Source of the DNA: Plasmodiophora brassicae | Lineage: Eukaryota; Endomyxa; Phytomyxea; Plasmodiophorida; Plasmodiophoridae | Assembly: GCA_039704465.1 (NCBI GenBank) | Contig: JASFAU010000002.1 | Location: forward strand, 1,426,001-1,490,000 | Length of the DNA: 64,000 nt | Reading direction: 5' to 3' | Part shown: piece by piece, positions 11,036-21,990 of the stretch | Layout of the letters: each line of letters begins with the position of its first letter | Position numbering within the stretch: position 1 is the stretch's first letter | The notes under the pieces: generated by a model | What the model saw: the letters and a program-made list of their open reading frames with translations, nothing else | What the model was told of the DNA's origin: nothing | The model's database searches: none | Program-made: the position numbers and the translations under genes

Positions 11036-12373
11036 CTAGGTGGACGATTTACCATCGACGGGGGCGTCGGCGTCGCCGGTGGGGGGTGGGGGCGCGGGCG
11101 GGCCCCCATCGGCGGCCTGCTGCGGGGCCAGCGTCTTGAGCAGGCGGAACAGGCCGGCGGCCTCCCGGATCCGGCTGAAGTCGATGCAGAAGGCCTGCAC
11201 CTCGATGAACAGGTCCTGGACGCGGATCACCTTGTTGCGGATCAGCGACGTCAGGAAGACGCAGAGCAGGCGGACGAGGCGCGTCTGCAGGTACTTGTCC
11301 TTGATCTTCTCGCAGGACGCGATGCAGTTGGAGATGTACAGGTGGACGAACTCCTGCGGCAGGTCCACGGACGTGGTCAGCTTGTTGACCACCTCCATCG
11401 AGTGCAGCGACATCTCCATGTTGACCAGGACGGAGAAGTACTCGGTGATCTGCGGCGACGACATCAGCTTCAGGAGGACCTCGATGGCGATCGCCGGGTT
11501 CTTGTCGACCAGGTCGGTCAGCTTCTTGGGCAGCAGGCCGCAGTGGTGGACCAGCTTCGGGTCCCCGTTCAGCATGGCGACCAGCTGGTCGGTGGCCGAC
11601 GCCGGCAGCGCCTCCTTCAGCGCTCGTTGCATCAGGGCGCGCACCTCCGACCCCCTGGAGGCATCCAGGCAGGTGGCGTAGTCCCAGAGGAGGTCGTGCG
11701 ACGGGTACAGGTCGATCCACATGGCGTCGAACGCGTCGACCGTGGAGATGTGCCCGGGAGGGGGCGCTGGACGCGACAGGCGCGGCACCAGGCCGCCGGC
11801 CGTCAGGTCGTGATCGACGGACAGGTCCGACAGCGACGTCGACTTGTTGTCCTGCACGGCACGCAGCGACGTGGAGACGGCCGCGGACGCGAACGGGGCC
11901 ACACTGCCGGGATCCGACGACCTGGCGCGGACCGCGTCCTGGAACGCGACCAGGTCGTCGTTGACGATCGGGCGTGACTCGCGGAACGATGACAGGAAGG
12001 TGGCGGGCGATAACGGTTGCAGTTGGGATTGCTGGCGGCGCAGGAGGAGCAGGGCGAAATGTCGCTCGGCGTTGGCGCCGACGGACGGTGACGTCGACTC
12101 GACCAGCAAGGGCAGGAATGGATCCTGGAGCATATCGCACCGCGACAGGTTGACGGATGCGATGCAGTAGAGAGCGACCAGGCGCTGGGGAGCAGTCAGG
12201 AGGCGGTCGTCGAGGAGGACGCTGAGGGCGGCGCCTGCGCGGAACGCTAGGCCCGGCGTCGGGAACCGCCTGTCGAACTGTGCGCATGTCGCCGATAGCG
12301 GTGCGCGGCACGCGTCCTCACCGAGCGTGGCGAGCAGCGCGTCGAGCTGGTCGTGGTTGAGCAGCGGCTCCAT
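11036..12373 (-). CDS. CNOT11: CCR4-NOT complex subunit 11
   Basis: Single exon, 445 residues. CNOT11 belongs to the CNOT10/11 module at the N-terminal end of the CNOT1 scaffold and acts in mRNA deadenylation. The C-terminal half is strongly conserved: [77 protein letters not shown] and [20 protein letters not shown], finishing with [11 protein letters not shown]. The N-terminal half is divergent, with a linker rich in Ser and Pro. The start is the ATG at 12371-12373 ([14 protein letters not shown]); a longer frame to 12400 would need a GTG start. The tail is Gly/Pro/Asp-rich. It lies about 190 bp upstream of APC4 on the same strand. Confidence 0.9.
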   Translation of the reverse strand: MEPLLNHDQLDALLATLGEDACRAPLSATCAQFDRRFPTPGLAFRAGAALSVLLDDRLLTAPQRLVALYCIASVNLSRCDMLQDPFLPLLVESTSPSVGANAERHFALLLLRRQQSQLQPLSPATFLSSFRESRPIVNDDLVAFQDAVRARSSDPGSVAPFASAAVSTSLRAVQDNKSTSLSDLSVDHDLTAGGLVPRLSRPAPPPGHISTVDAFDAMWIDLYPSHDLLWDYATCLDASRGSEVRALMQRALKEALPASATDQLVAMLNGDPKLVHHCGLLPKKLTDLVDKNPAIAIEVLLKLMSSPQITEYFSVLVNMEMSLHSMEVVNKLTTSVDLPQEFVHLYISNCIASCEKIKDKYLQTRLVRLLCVFLTSLIRNKVIRVQDLFIEVQAFCIDFSRIREAAGLFRLLKTLAPQQAADGGPPAPPPPTGDADAPVDGKSST

Positions 12374-12928
12374 GCGATGGGCAGCGATCAGCACATACAC
12401 TCAGGATGTGCGGCGGACTGCGTAGCGAGCGACAGCGCTGCATGCACCAGCTGGTGGTATTGTTGCCTACCTACTGTATAATACATAGATCGGCCATGTC
12501 AGTCGTGCAGGCGACGCCGGCTCGATGTGCGCAAGCAGCAACGCAGCTGCCTGTTACGGTGCACACAGTTCGATCAAAACTGCCTTCCTACCGACGGCCT
12601 GCAGCGGCATCACAGTGGGGGATCTCGTTCAGTACGCGTGGCATTGCACTCCTGGTGGTACATGATCATCTAGGCGCCGTTGCCACCAACTCTACTGCCT
12701 GTGCTGTCTGCTGCCATCTGAGGTTCGGTCCTCTCCCAGGTGCGTGTCTGCCAGCTCAGGTCTCATTTTTTTCCCAACGTGGCCGACGTGTATTTTTAGG
12801 ATGGTGCGACCTTTGGAATCTATTTCCACGCCGCGGCACACGGCCGACCGAAACCAGTTGCCGTCGACGACCGTCACCCCTGATCCTGCCTGTTGCCGAC
12901 TGGTCGGGCCCGCGACCCGCCGTCCGCC
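12374..12928. other. Spacer between divergent CNOT11 and ARPC4, likely two promoters
   Basis: No convincing gene. The segment separates two divergently transcribed housekeeping genes, so it should hold both promoters; AT-rich patches occur near 12475-12490 (TGTATAATACAT) and 12768-12800. A minus-strand frame at 12692-12877 reads like coding sequence for about 60 residues but has no ATG context, homologous motif or splice partner that I can see. I treat it as chance. Confidence 0.4.
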
Positions 12929-13609
12929 ATGGTACGTGTGCCGCAGGGTGCCGTTTACCGGGCCGCGAGCATGATACGGATACTGTGACCCGTGTAGTCG
13001 AAGACGCTAGCGCCGTACCTGGCCGCCGTCCGCCAGTCGTTGACGGCCGCCCTCTGCATCCGAAATTTCCCATCGCAGAAGATCGAACGGCACAACAAAC
13101 CGGAAGTCGAAGCACGGTACCAGCCATATGTTGGACGCGGGGGCATCCGTCATAATTCAAACCCGTGTGTCAGGATGAACCCGGAGCTCCTGCTGACACC
13201 GGTCGTTGTGTCGCGCAACGAACGCGAACGGACGCTCATTGAGGGATCCATCAACTCCGTTCGCGTTTCCATTGCCATCAAGCAGGCCGACGACCTGGAG
13301 ATCGTCCTTGCCGATCGGTTCTCGCGATTCCTCATGCAGCGTGCTGAGGATTTCCATATTCTGCGGCGGAAACCGGTCGATGAGACGTTCACCGTGCCCA
13401 CCAAATCAGGCGGTACAGAGCAGAAGAAGTACGATATCAGCTTCCTGATCACGAACGTCCACACTGAGGACATGTACAAGGCCAAGCTGATCGACTTCAT
13501 CATCGAGTTCATGAACGAGATCGACAAGGAGATCAGTGAGATGAAGCTGAACGTCAATAGCCGAGCACGTGTGGTCGGTGAACTGTTCCTGCAGCAGTTC
13601 GTAGCCTAG
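12929..13609 (+). CDS. ARPC4: Actin-related protein 2/3 complex subunit 4 (p20)
   Basis: Core structural subunit of the Arp2/3 actin nucleator. Exons: 12929-12931 (the ATG alone), 12998-13116, 13174-13609; total 558 nt, 185 residues. The first intron (66 nt, GTACGT...TAG) follows the start codon directly, giving the mature N-terminus [20 protein letters not shown], the usual ARPC4 start. The second intron is 57 nt, in frame and without stops. Signature stretches: [69 protein letters not shown] and [17 protein letters not shown]. An insertion of about 16 residues ([16 protein letters not shown]) between RRKPV and YDIS is absent from animal and plant members; it has no good splice sites and is kept as coding. 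Confidence 0.92.
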
Positions 13610-13738
13610 ACCGTCCTCCGTCCGTCCCCGCCTCACACGTGCCCGCATGCATTCAGTCACCTATCTGTCCCATAAAGGAAAGTCCACATACTCTCGTCCG
13701 TACTTGTATTGCGCTTTCTAGGGTTCGTATCGGCCGGT

Positions 13739-14104
13739 TCAGTACAGGTTGGCGCTGATTGCCGTCAAGTACCGTCTCCATGTCGATGGAAACCTGTTGA
13801 ACGACGATGCGCGCTGGAGCGAGCCTGTGCGCCCGATAACGACCACCCTGTCATTGAACTGGACGTGCTTGGCTGGACGACCTTCGTTACCGGTTTCCTG
13901 CTGGCCACCAACGCCTGTGCGTAAGCATCCCCGCCGTGCGATTCCGCCGTCTGCCTTGACTGGGCTTTGACAGCGAGGCGGGGAGGCGGTCATGTCGTCA
14001 TTGTAGGTGCTGCCTTCCGATCTGGAATCCGGCCACACCTCTTCATCATCTGCGTCGCCGCTATGCAGGTCGGCAGACCATCCCTCATCATCCGAATCGG
14101 GCAT
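13739..14104 (-). CDS. Acidic low-complexity hypothetical protein
   Basis: Frame of 121 residues from the ATG at 14104; an earlier in-frame ATG at 14158 would add 18. The N-terminus is acidic (MPDSDDEGWSADLHSGDADD). A short conserved-looking block AKHVQFNDRVVVIG is followed by a basic Arg/Ser segment. The KHVQFNDRV pattern resembles the short linear motifs that recruit PP1-type phosphatases (RVxF-like), but this is only a resemblance. It is convergent with ARPC4 and divergent from the 7TM gene. No family recognised; coding status is moderately supported by composition only. Confidence 0.4.
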   Translation of the reverse strand: MPDSDDEGWSADLHSGDADDEEVWPDSRSEGSTYNDDMTASPPRCQSPVKADGGIARRGCLRTGVGGQQETGNEGRPAKHVQFNDRVVVIGRTGSLQRASSFNRFPSTWRRYLTAISANLY

Positions 14105-14410
14105 GAGGGCATGGTGGTCTGACTGCAGGCATGATGGCAGCAGCCATCGTAGCTGCATAACCACGATCCGGAACGGGCAGATCAGGGAACTGGTGCCCTA
14201 CGTCATGGGGACGGCCGTCTACTGCCCTGCGACCGTGTGATTCTCGAACGTTCCGGATCGCGTCATGACGTACGGGTTCGCGGGGAGTTGGGTAGGCGGA
14301 TTCCACGACCTGGCACTCGGATCACGGTACCGATATATATACTCGATCGGCAATGAATCTGCCTACCCGGTCAAGCCCGTATCGGTCACACAGCATTTGG
14401 GACCATATAT

Positions 14411-15898
14411 ATGACTCGACATGAGTGGTTGGCGTGGATGCTCCTAGGCCTGTTGCCTCGTTGCCGAGCAATGCTGAGGTTTGTTGAAGGCCCGGCGCAA
14501 CTGACCGCGCTACCTCCCATCTATTGCCCTACCTGGGACCTGTACATTGGCCCACAGTATGGCGATGCTGACTTGCTGTCCGCGCGGTCACGTCTAGTCT
14601 GGTTCGACCACGATCCCTGCGATGCAGGCGCCGTCGCTCAACTCGCGGCACTGATCAACGGCCGTGCTGTGCTTCTGAGCAACCCGAATGGCATGTGCGC
14701 TCCCAGCCACATCTACGACCTATTCCAGGGCGCCAACGCTTCCGCCCTAGCAACGATCGACGACTCCCCTGTGCCGACGTATGGTGGTCTTCTGCCGGAC
14801 GACATCCATGGGAAAACACGGTACCCAGGTACGATGCTGTTCGTGCGGTTCCATTTGGATAGTGATACGGCCGCCCTCCTGATTCGCACTGTATCGGACG
14901 AATCCGCTCCCGGGGTTGTCGTCGATCTGCGCCCCGATTACAATGTCTGGTTGGACATGGTTGGCGCATGGTGGTATATCGTGCCCGTTTGCGTGCTGCC
15001 CGCTCTGTATTACGGCGCCTGCGCCATCCTGGCTTCTATGTACCTGCACATTCACCTGGTCCACATCATCAGCAGCGTTTCCGAAGGGGCACCGCGGTCA
15101 CGGGGACGCTCATCCTCCAGCAGGTCTGTGCGTGAAACGGTGCGCCACGTCTGGTCGCAATGCGGCATCCCGCAGACGGCGCTTCTGATTGAATCGACGA
15201 CGACCCTGCTTCTATGTGCCAATTCCGCATCCGGTTTCGGTGGTATTGCCAACAGCACCTATCTGGGGATTAGCCTGATGCAGTCGCAGCTGTCCGGTCT
15301 CAGCTGCTCCAGCACGCTGCTGTCAGCCATCTTCTGGCGCCGCTGTCGGAACACGCTGCTGACATTGGGCAAACGTGCAGCGACGCCGTTTGACGGGTTT
15401 GCAGAGCAGCACAAAACGCTGGCGACAGCGCTTCTATGGACGCTTGTCGCCTTGCCGACCGTCGCAGATGTCATTCTAGGGGCTCTGGTCGGTTATCGTA
15501 TCGCGCAACAGTTCTTTCTCTCGGCCTATACGCTTCTGCTGATGATTATATACGCCGTGATTGCAACCTACTTTTTCCAGCAGGCCAGGTCTTTCCGCGG
15601 GGAAGTCTGCGACGTTGTCAAAGGTATCGACGCCGATATGCTCGCCTTTGTCGTTCGCATCTCGCGATGGACGACACGCGCCGGGCTGTTTATGGTCTTC
15701 ACAGTCTGCGTTTTATCCGTCGGTGCTACGATATGGATTTGGACGCCGGTCGGATGGTCGGCCTTCTGGGCCCTCTGTGGCATTGGTCGAGCCGGGATCT
15801 CGTTCTGCCATATCCAGGAGTTCCGGCCACGCAGCCGAACCAAACCCGTGACGACATGTGGCCATCCACCAGCGTCGATACCGCTGGGGACCAGATAA
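14411..15898 (+). CDS. Secreted-domain plus seven-transmembrane protein, family unrecognised
   Basis: Single exon of 495 residues. A short hydrophobic N-terminus (EWLAWMLLGLLPRCRAM) is a likely signal peptide or anchor. Residues about 25-180 form a lumenal or extracellular domain with several Cys. Seven hydrophobic segments follow, at about 185-212 (WWYIVPVCVLPALYYGACAI), 258-280, 287-312, 340-365, 370-392, 412-435 and 437-455. The topology suits a GPCR-like or lineage-specific receptor, but I see no diagnostic motif (no DRY or NPxxY). The tail is short and basic/polar. The promoter is AT-rich: TATATATA near 14332-14341 and CATATATATGA immediately before the ATG. Transporters could show similar segment counts, so function is left open. 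Confidence 0.65.
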   Translation: MTRHEWLAWMLLGLLPRCRAMLRFVEGPAQLTALPPIYCPTWDLYIGPQYGDADLLSARSRLVWFDHDPCDAGAVAQLAALINGRAVLLSNPNGMCAPSHIYDLFQGANASALATIDDSPVPTYGGLLPDDIHGKTRYPGTMLFVRFHLDSDTAALLIRTVSDESAPGVVVDLRPDYNVWLDMVGAWWYIVPVCVLPALYYGACAILASMYLHIHLVHIISSVSEGAPRSRGRSSSSRSVRETVRHVWSQCGIPQTALLIESTTTLLLCANSASGFGGIANSTYLGISLMQSQLSGLSCSSTLLSAIFWRRCRNTLLTLGKRAATPFDGFAEQHKTLATALLWTLVALPTVADVILGALVGYRIAQQFFLSAYTLLLMIIYAVIATYFFQQARSFRGEVCDVVKGIDADMLAFVVRISRWTTRAGLFMVFTVCVLSVGATIWIWTPVGWSAFWALCGIGRAGISFCHIQEFRPRSRTKPVTTCGHPPASIPLGTR

Positions 15899-16152
15899 GC
15901 CGGTAAAGCACGTTGCGATGAGCAACCGGACAGAGTGGGCGGCCTTGAAATAAATATTTGCGCACCGGTACTGGTAGCTGGCGAGTATTCCCGTACGACG
16001 TAGTTGCCGCACCGTTCATCGCATGGGCATTTTGCAGGACGCCGTAGCAAGTCCGTGGCGGATTGCGTCGAGTCCGACGATTGGCATTGGAACGCGCGCG
16101 CCGTCCGCTTTGCAACGCTGCACGTCGCCGACCGGCACGGCCGACATCCAAC

Positions 16153-19100
16153 ATGTCGCACCACTTCGCCAAGCCGGAGAACGCTCTGCGCAAGGCTCTA
16201 GGTAGGAATGGCAGGCGTCCATGTCAGCACGCCGCTAATGACACTGCTCTAGATCTTGTCAAAGTCAAGAAGGATGATGCCGCGCTGCGTATTCTTCACA
16301 GCATGCTGCTGTCCCGTCGCTACCGTATCTGGCAGCAGACGCACGAGCAGATCATGTTGCTGTATGTGCAGTTGGCTGTCGACAACCGCAAGAACGCAAA
16401 GGACGGCCTGTTGCAGTATCGCAATATATGCCAGGCAGCGAATGTCGAATCGCTGGAGAAGGTCATCAAGGAATTCATGCGTCTGGCTGAAGCCAAGGCT
16501 ACGGATGCGCAGGCGGCGTCGTCAGAGGCAGACGCATTAGCCGAAGGCAATGTCCCTGTCAACATCATCCCGGAACCTTTGGACGAGTCGATCGGGTATC
16601 GCCCCGAGGTCGTGCATTACTTCGTTCCCGGCGTGGGTGGTGAAGATGAGATGGACAGAAACAAGCGACAGATTGTCACCCCATGGTACTGTAAATACTG
16701 GCGGTATATAGTGCTGGAAACGTATCTAACGAATGTAAATGTTGTTCCAGGTTGAAGTATCTATGGGACACGTACAGGACCGTACTGGATGTCATGCGTA
16801 ACAACGCTCATCTGGACAAGCTGTACCACAAGACGGTTCGCAAGGCGCTCGCCTACTGTACAACGCATGTGCGCACATCCGAGTTTAGGCGCCTCTGCGA
16901 GATCATGCGTATACACCTCAATGCCATTGTCACCTATCAGGGGCAGCCCAATTCCGTACGACAATGCCATACAGTAACGCATGCGGCCGTACTGACGTTG
17001 CCGCTATCCTAGGTCGATATTTCGAATCCCGAGACACTGCAGGCCTACCTGCGCACACGATTCGCCCAGCTCGAGTGTGCGTCTACGCTCGATTTGTGGC
17101 AGGAAGCGTATCGGATCATCGAGGACATCCACGAGTTGTTGCTGCGCTCCAAGATCAATGTCGGCCTGGACCAGTCACTCCTGTCGACGTACTACCAGAA
17201 GCTGGAGCTGATATTCTGGAAGTCGTCCAACCCGTTGTTCCACACGTACTGTGTGGACAAACGCTACCAGTTCGCTTTGTCTCAAAAGGCGGATCCGAAG
17301 GAGATTAGCGAGCTCGCTGACCGTTTGATTGTCGCGACCCTGTCGATCCGCCGATCAGCGCGCAGTGACTCGGCGCGTACCGCGTTTCTGGACGGTCAAG
17401 ATCAGAAGAACCTTCGTCTGTCGTCGATGCTCGGGTTCCTTGGCCCACCCAGCCGAACGCGTATGATGGCCAGGATCGAGAAGGAAGGAATTCTGGCACA
17501 TGCGTCTCCGATTGCCAAGTCTGCTTTCGCCTTAATGAGTGACGGCCGGCCCCGATCGCCGTACGTCCTGTCGAAAGAGGCGCGTCCGCTGCTGGAGACG
17601 GTTGCTGCCCAGCCGCATCTTGCTCAATACGCACCCAACCTGACCAAAGCGATTCTGCTCATTGTTCTGCAACAATGCGCTCGTGTCTACAAGGTCCTGC
17701 GTCTGGAGTCGTTCATGAAACTGCTCCCCGCTGACATTGCACCTGACGACGTTGAACGCCTCGTTATCCTATGGGTCAAGGTACGCTCCTAGCTGGCCGT
17801 TTCGCATTGTGCTGTGGCGCTGAAGTCGTTGCCTAGGAGCAACTCATTCGAGTTCGCGTCGATCACATCCAACGCCGGCTGGCGTTCGATACGGATCCGA
17901 TGGCAGAGGCCCCGTTTATGGAGCAACTGCCCAAGCTGTCGTCATCTCTGCAGACGTGCGTCGATCTCATCCATCCGACCGATCCGGCCGAAAAGGAGCT
18001 GCAACGCATGCAGATCTTCCAGCTCGTCAAGCAGGGCATGGACCACGAACACCGCGACGTCTTCATTCGCACGCAGGTCATTGAGAAGCGCAAACAGGAG
18101 AACGAGCTGGCTGCTCAGCGTCGTGAAGTAAGCCGCGTACACATTGCTGGTCCGCATCCGCATGTGCTGACTGTCACGTTGCAGTATGATGAGCGTGTTC
18201 GCGAGCAGCAACGAAAGCAAAAGAAGATGGAAGAGGAGCAGGCTCGTCTGCAGGAGGAGAAGCTTCGCCGCGAACGCGAGCGCGAGGAGCGTATCGAGAA
18301 AGAGCGTATCAGAGCGGCGAATTTGGCGGCGATTGAGAAGTTGAAGGCAGCCGCTGCGGCTGCCGGTGGCGGGCAGACGACTGTGGGATCTCGGAAGATC
18401 ATCGAGACACTCGAAGAGGACTACGAGAACGTCGACCGTGAAAAGCTTCTCGAAGCGCAAAGCGAGGTCGCCACGCAAGAACAACGTGCCAAGGAGCGCA
18501 AGCTCAAGGACGACTTCAAGCGCCTCGACTACACTGCTCGTGCTCTGCGACTCGAGGAACGCCCATTGCTGATCGAGCAATACGACAAGCAGCGCATCGC
18601 CGACCAGGCCTACTACGACGAACAATGGCAGAAGCACGTTGCTGCACATCGTGCCCGCCATGAGGAGAACGTCGCCGATCGGGAGCGCCTGGCGCGTATG
18701 GCAACGTTCCGGGACAGGTTCTACGCGAACATCATGGAGAGGCGCACACGAATCCATCAGGAAGCTGTTGATGCATACGAGGCCGCCGTTCATGAGAAGG
18801 AGCAGGAGCGCGCTGCTGAGCTGAAGCGGTTGGCAGCCGAGGAGGCTGAACGCGAACGTCTCGCCGAGGAGGAGAACCGCCGGCGACTGGCTGAGGAGGA
18901 AGCCGATCGGGAGCGCCAGGCCAAGGTCGAGGCGGTGAAGGCTGAAAAGGAACGCGCCGAGCGTGAACGCCGGGAAGCATTGGACCGTCAAGCTGAACTG
19001 CAACGCAAACGTGAGGCAGAGGTGGAATCCAGGAAGCGTGCTGCCGCGTCTGCTGCTGCTGGGGCGCCTTCGGCACCTGCCGATGCTGCCCCGGCAGGCG

Positions 19101-19405
19101 CTTGGCGTCGGGCCGAGCCAGTTCGCCCAGCTGAAGCCACGCGTCGACCCGAGCCCGAGCAGCGAGCCTGGCGCCGCAATGACGATGGTCCTCGGCGTCC
19201 ACCGGCGGCTGCCGGTGGTGCTGGCGCTCGCGACTTTGGCAACCTGAGGTCGACAGATGCGAACGCGTCGTCGGCGGATGCGGGTGGGTCGCAGGCCCCG
19301 CGCCTCAAGCTGGCCGGGAAGGGCACGTCGGGAACGAGCTGGCGTGACAGAGAGGCGGCGAAGAAGAACGCTCAGCCCGAGGACGCCAACGATCGGGCCC
19401 GATAG
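16153..19405 (+). CDS. EIF3A: Eukaryotic translation initiation factor 3 subunit A (6 exons)
   Basis: eIF3a is the large scaffold of the eIF3 complex on the 40S subunit. Exons: 16153-16201, 16253-16685, 16751-16955, 17013-17780, 17837-18127, 18185-19405; sum 2967 nt, 988 residues. The start MSHHFAKPENALRKAL is the family start. The helical/PCI part contains LLQYRNICQAANVESLEKVI, LWQEAYRIIEDIHELL, YYQKLELIFWKSSNPLFH and LSSMLGFLGPPSRT; exon 5 begins EQLIRVRVDHIQRRLAF, the end of the PCI winged helix. The C-terminal half is a long Glu/Arg/Lys/Ala coiled coil (the spectrin-like region that binds eIF3b/i/g), then a Pro/Ala tail. Intron 5 (18128-18184, 57 nt, GTAAGC...CAG) is in frame and stop-free, so a naive frame reads through it. 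The protein is shorter than animal eIF3a, lacking its long Asp/Arg repeats. Confidence 0.92.
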
Positions 19406-19691
19406 GTCGCTGCACATTCTGCGTTCGGACGCTGTTCGGGACCCCTGCTTCTGAAGTCGCAGTGTCGACACAACCGCTGATCTCTCTCTCTCTCCCCAAA
19501 CAACAATACATCACACGGCTGCATGGTATCATGGGCAACGAACGCCGCCTGCTCACGACTGTCCTTCCTGTTTACGTTTGGATATGGTTAAGTGGACATG
19601 CTGCGATTGGGCCTGTGACGATGAAGTCGCGATGGCATCGACGAGCCTCGCCGTTGGACCTGTCAGACACCGGCGGGTGATGGCGCACAAG
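19406..19691. other. Convergent 3' spacer with (TC)n tract
   Basis: Between the 3' ends of eIF3a and the minus-strand gene. It holds a short (TC)n run at about 19482-19494. Nothing else was recognised. Confidence 0.5.
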
Positions 19692-20680
19692 TCACGGGTT
19701 GCTGACCCAGATGCAGGTTCTCCTGCCTTCGTCGATGCTCATCACCGCGACCAGGTCCTCAGGACTGGACGCGCTTTGACATTGCAGGCGACGATCGACT
19801 TGGTCGGGCAGGGTGCGCAGGCGCCGATCCTTGGCCAGGTGCGGCCCTGTAAAGAAGTATTGCATGGGGACGGCCGACGACGCTTGGCACAATACGACCC
19901 TGAACGGGTCATGCTGAATACTGGATCCGGGATGGCTAATGGCGGTTCGGGCGGATATGCGCTCAGGGAGTCCTTGCAGAGTCATCAGCAGCAGAACGAC
20001 GGACGTCAGATTGGCCTGGCGCCTGGCTTTCCTCGGCAGATCCAGGAGGTACTGGGCGGCAACATCAGGCCCGCGATTCACGATGGGGAACCCGCGTCGA
20101 TCGGTGACAACGCCCGCCTGCAAGAGGCCGACTGGAGTGGAAATCATCAGCCAGTAGAAGCGCGGCAGAACCTGCACAGGGCCTCATGTCATTGCAGGCA
20201 GGCCAACCGAGCACGGGGTCGTACCTCAAGGCAGGCCTGAAGGTGACATTTGCCAATGCCGCATTGATTGACGAGATCGCTGGCTGTGCAGGGTGTGAAT
20301 ACGGCGTGCGATGGCGGCACCAGGTCAATGTAGACGGCGGACAGGTCCAGGCCCGATCGCGGCATGCGGCGCCATTCGACAGGGCACTGCGAGCGTTTCG
20401 AGAAGACCAACGGGTACACGGATCGAGCGTATTCCATTCGGTGCTGGTCCTCGTCCGAATCCGGCTCCCGCTGGCGATTGTCCAGGCAGATGTCAGACAG
20501 CAACGACCCGATGGAGTCGGCGGCGGCGGCGCCCGATTGCCGATCAGACTTCGGAGTGACGGGTCTCGGGCGTGCCGACAACTTGATCTGGCGAGCGACA
20601 CGATCATCATCATCATCGACGTCGAACAGCGCCGAACGAGCATTGGCGGTGGCCGGTGAGAACGCGACGATGCGGGGCAT
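19692..20680 (-). CDS. Two-exon hypothetical protein, 311 residues
   Basis: Exon 1 is 20680-20225 (ATG MPRIVAFSPATANAR), exon 2 is 20171-19692 (stop TGA), with a 53-nt GTACGA...CAG intron at 20172-20224; the phases agree. The N-terminus has an Asp run (DVDDDDDR) and a Ser/Pro-rich stretch. The middle (YPLVFSKRSQCPVEWRRMPR and SGLDLSAVYIDLVPPSHAVF) and exon 2 (YWLMISTPVGLLQAGVVTDR and RRQANLTSVVLLLMTLQGLP) look folded, and exon 2 has two moderately hydrophobic stretches. I do not recognise the family. It is convergent with eIF3a. An intron with good signals joining two long open frames makes it likely to be a real gene. Confidence 0.55.
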
Positions 20681-21164
20681 GGGCTACGGGGGCGGCGGGT
20701 GTCCGTGTAGTCGACGACGATCCAGTGCAGGGCGCGCTGTTCCCCTGCACGGTTGCTGTGCTCTACGTGCGTACGGTCCGGGTTGACGACGACGACTTGT
20801 TGCTGTTGTTTTCCTGCCCCGGCAGCGACGTGGGATGTGTGTGTGTGGTACCTACAGTGCGAGGGAGGCGAGAGGCGCCCCGCGTGGTGCGACTTGCAAG
20901 TCGCGCGCCCGCCCCGCCCCGCCCCGCCGCAACCCGCGCACTAATTTGCGCGCCAAAAAACCGCCCGCCCATCGCAGGGTGAAACCCATGTACTACCAGT
21001 GTACAGACCCAGTACAGTGGTGGCACTGTGCCGACCAAATGGTTGCCGGCAGCAGCCCACGACACACAGCACGATCGAGCGGCGGCCATCCCGCGCACCG
21101 CCAGCCCGATTCCCGCGCCATTGCTCGCCCCGAGTGCCCGCTGAAAGCCTGGTTCTTCTCCAGC
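20681..21164. other. Spacer with GC-rich low-complexity tract
   Basis: No supported gene. It contains a CCCCG-repeat tract near 20911-20930. Open frames here are GC-driven and lack motifs. Confidence 0.4.
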
Positions 21165-21485
21165 TGGTCGTCAACCCCGGCAATGAAGTCGTGCAACTGA
21201 CAGCAGGGGCGAATGTATATGTGAATATTGCGGTCAGTGCTGGTGCATGGAAGGCAGGCGTCGGCGAGCAGCCGTCTATGGCCTGGACCTGGGATAGTGA
21301 CGAAGTTGTTGCCGATCCTGACAACATCTGCTAGTCAAGGTGACGCACGACCCAGTATGAAGCAGGCCGTGGATGGTCTTGGCATGGTGGCCTGTTACAG
21401 AAATGCTCCCGCTGGTCATTCCACGGCGGTATCATCGTCCTGCGCGACGACGACTTTAATGTTCGATGACGGCCCGGAAGCCCCA
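21165..21485 (-). pseudogene. Decayed duplicate of the CFAP57 3' end
   Basis: This segment is collinear and clearly similar to 24930-25240, which is the last exon of CFAP57 and the sequence just beyond it. Shared stretches include GCAGGGGCGAATGTATATG, GCATGGAAGGCAGGCGTCGG and GTCTTGGCATGGTGGCCTGT. In the intact gene this DNA encodes the C-terminal coiled-coil tail; here the frame is interrupted and no upstream exons follow, since glycosyltransferase copy 1 comes next. It shows that a block containing a glycosyltransferase gene and the CFAP57 tail has been duplicated. Confidence 0.7.
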
Positions 21486-21990
21486 GGTCCTGCCCACTGA
21501 AAGTCCCATACGGGCAACCGCAGGCCTCTGTATGATCGTTACGGTTTCTGTCTGAGGCACCCCACGACGGATCGCCTGCAACATCTCCTCTCCTTCGGCA
21601 TCGTCTCATCCCGTCTGTTTCGTTACCATGGGGCCATTGCACATGTGGCCAACAAGCAGAACGGCTGCTTCAGTTTGCCGGAATCGACGAGCAGAAGGCT
21701 ACATAGCGTCAAACCGACCGAACTCGATTACGTCTGGAAGTGTGCCAGTACAAGTTTCATTTTGATAGCGCTCGTTGAGACATCACCGCCCGTCTGCTCG
21801 CAGACGTCCAATTATGGTTGTATTCGGCAGCAGTTCTATTTATAGTCTGTGCGCTTTGTGAGACCTCGGCGGCGCAGTTTGGAGTGCCTGGTCAGTCAGT
21901 GATCAGACCGGTGCACGACGAGACGTACGTCGCGGTGCTGTTCGGCCACATCCACGACCACATCCACGATATCGGCGCCACACCTGGAAT

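Noticed and set aside
8666..11977. Very long plus-strand open frame (about 1100 codons) opposite APC4 and CNOT11
   Set aside because: It is antisense to two genes with clear homology on the minus strand; GC-rich codons suppress stops in the shadow frame, and its product is low-complexity Gly/Arg/Asp/Val without motifs.
12406..13155. 250-codon plus-strand frame overlapping the start of ARPC4
   Set aside because: It runs through the ARPC4 first intron in another frame, has no motif and depends on GC-rich sequence lacking stops.
17942..19471. Minus-strand frame of about 500 codons opposite eIF3a
   Set aside because: It mirrors the Glu/Lys/Arg coiled coil of eIF3a (Leu/Ser/Phe-rich shadow) and spans the eIF3a intron and stop; no independent support.
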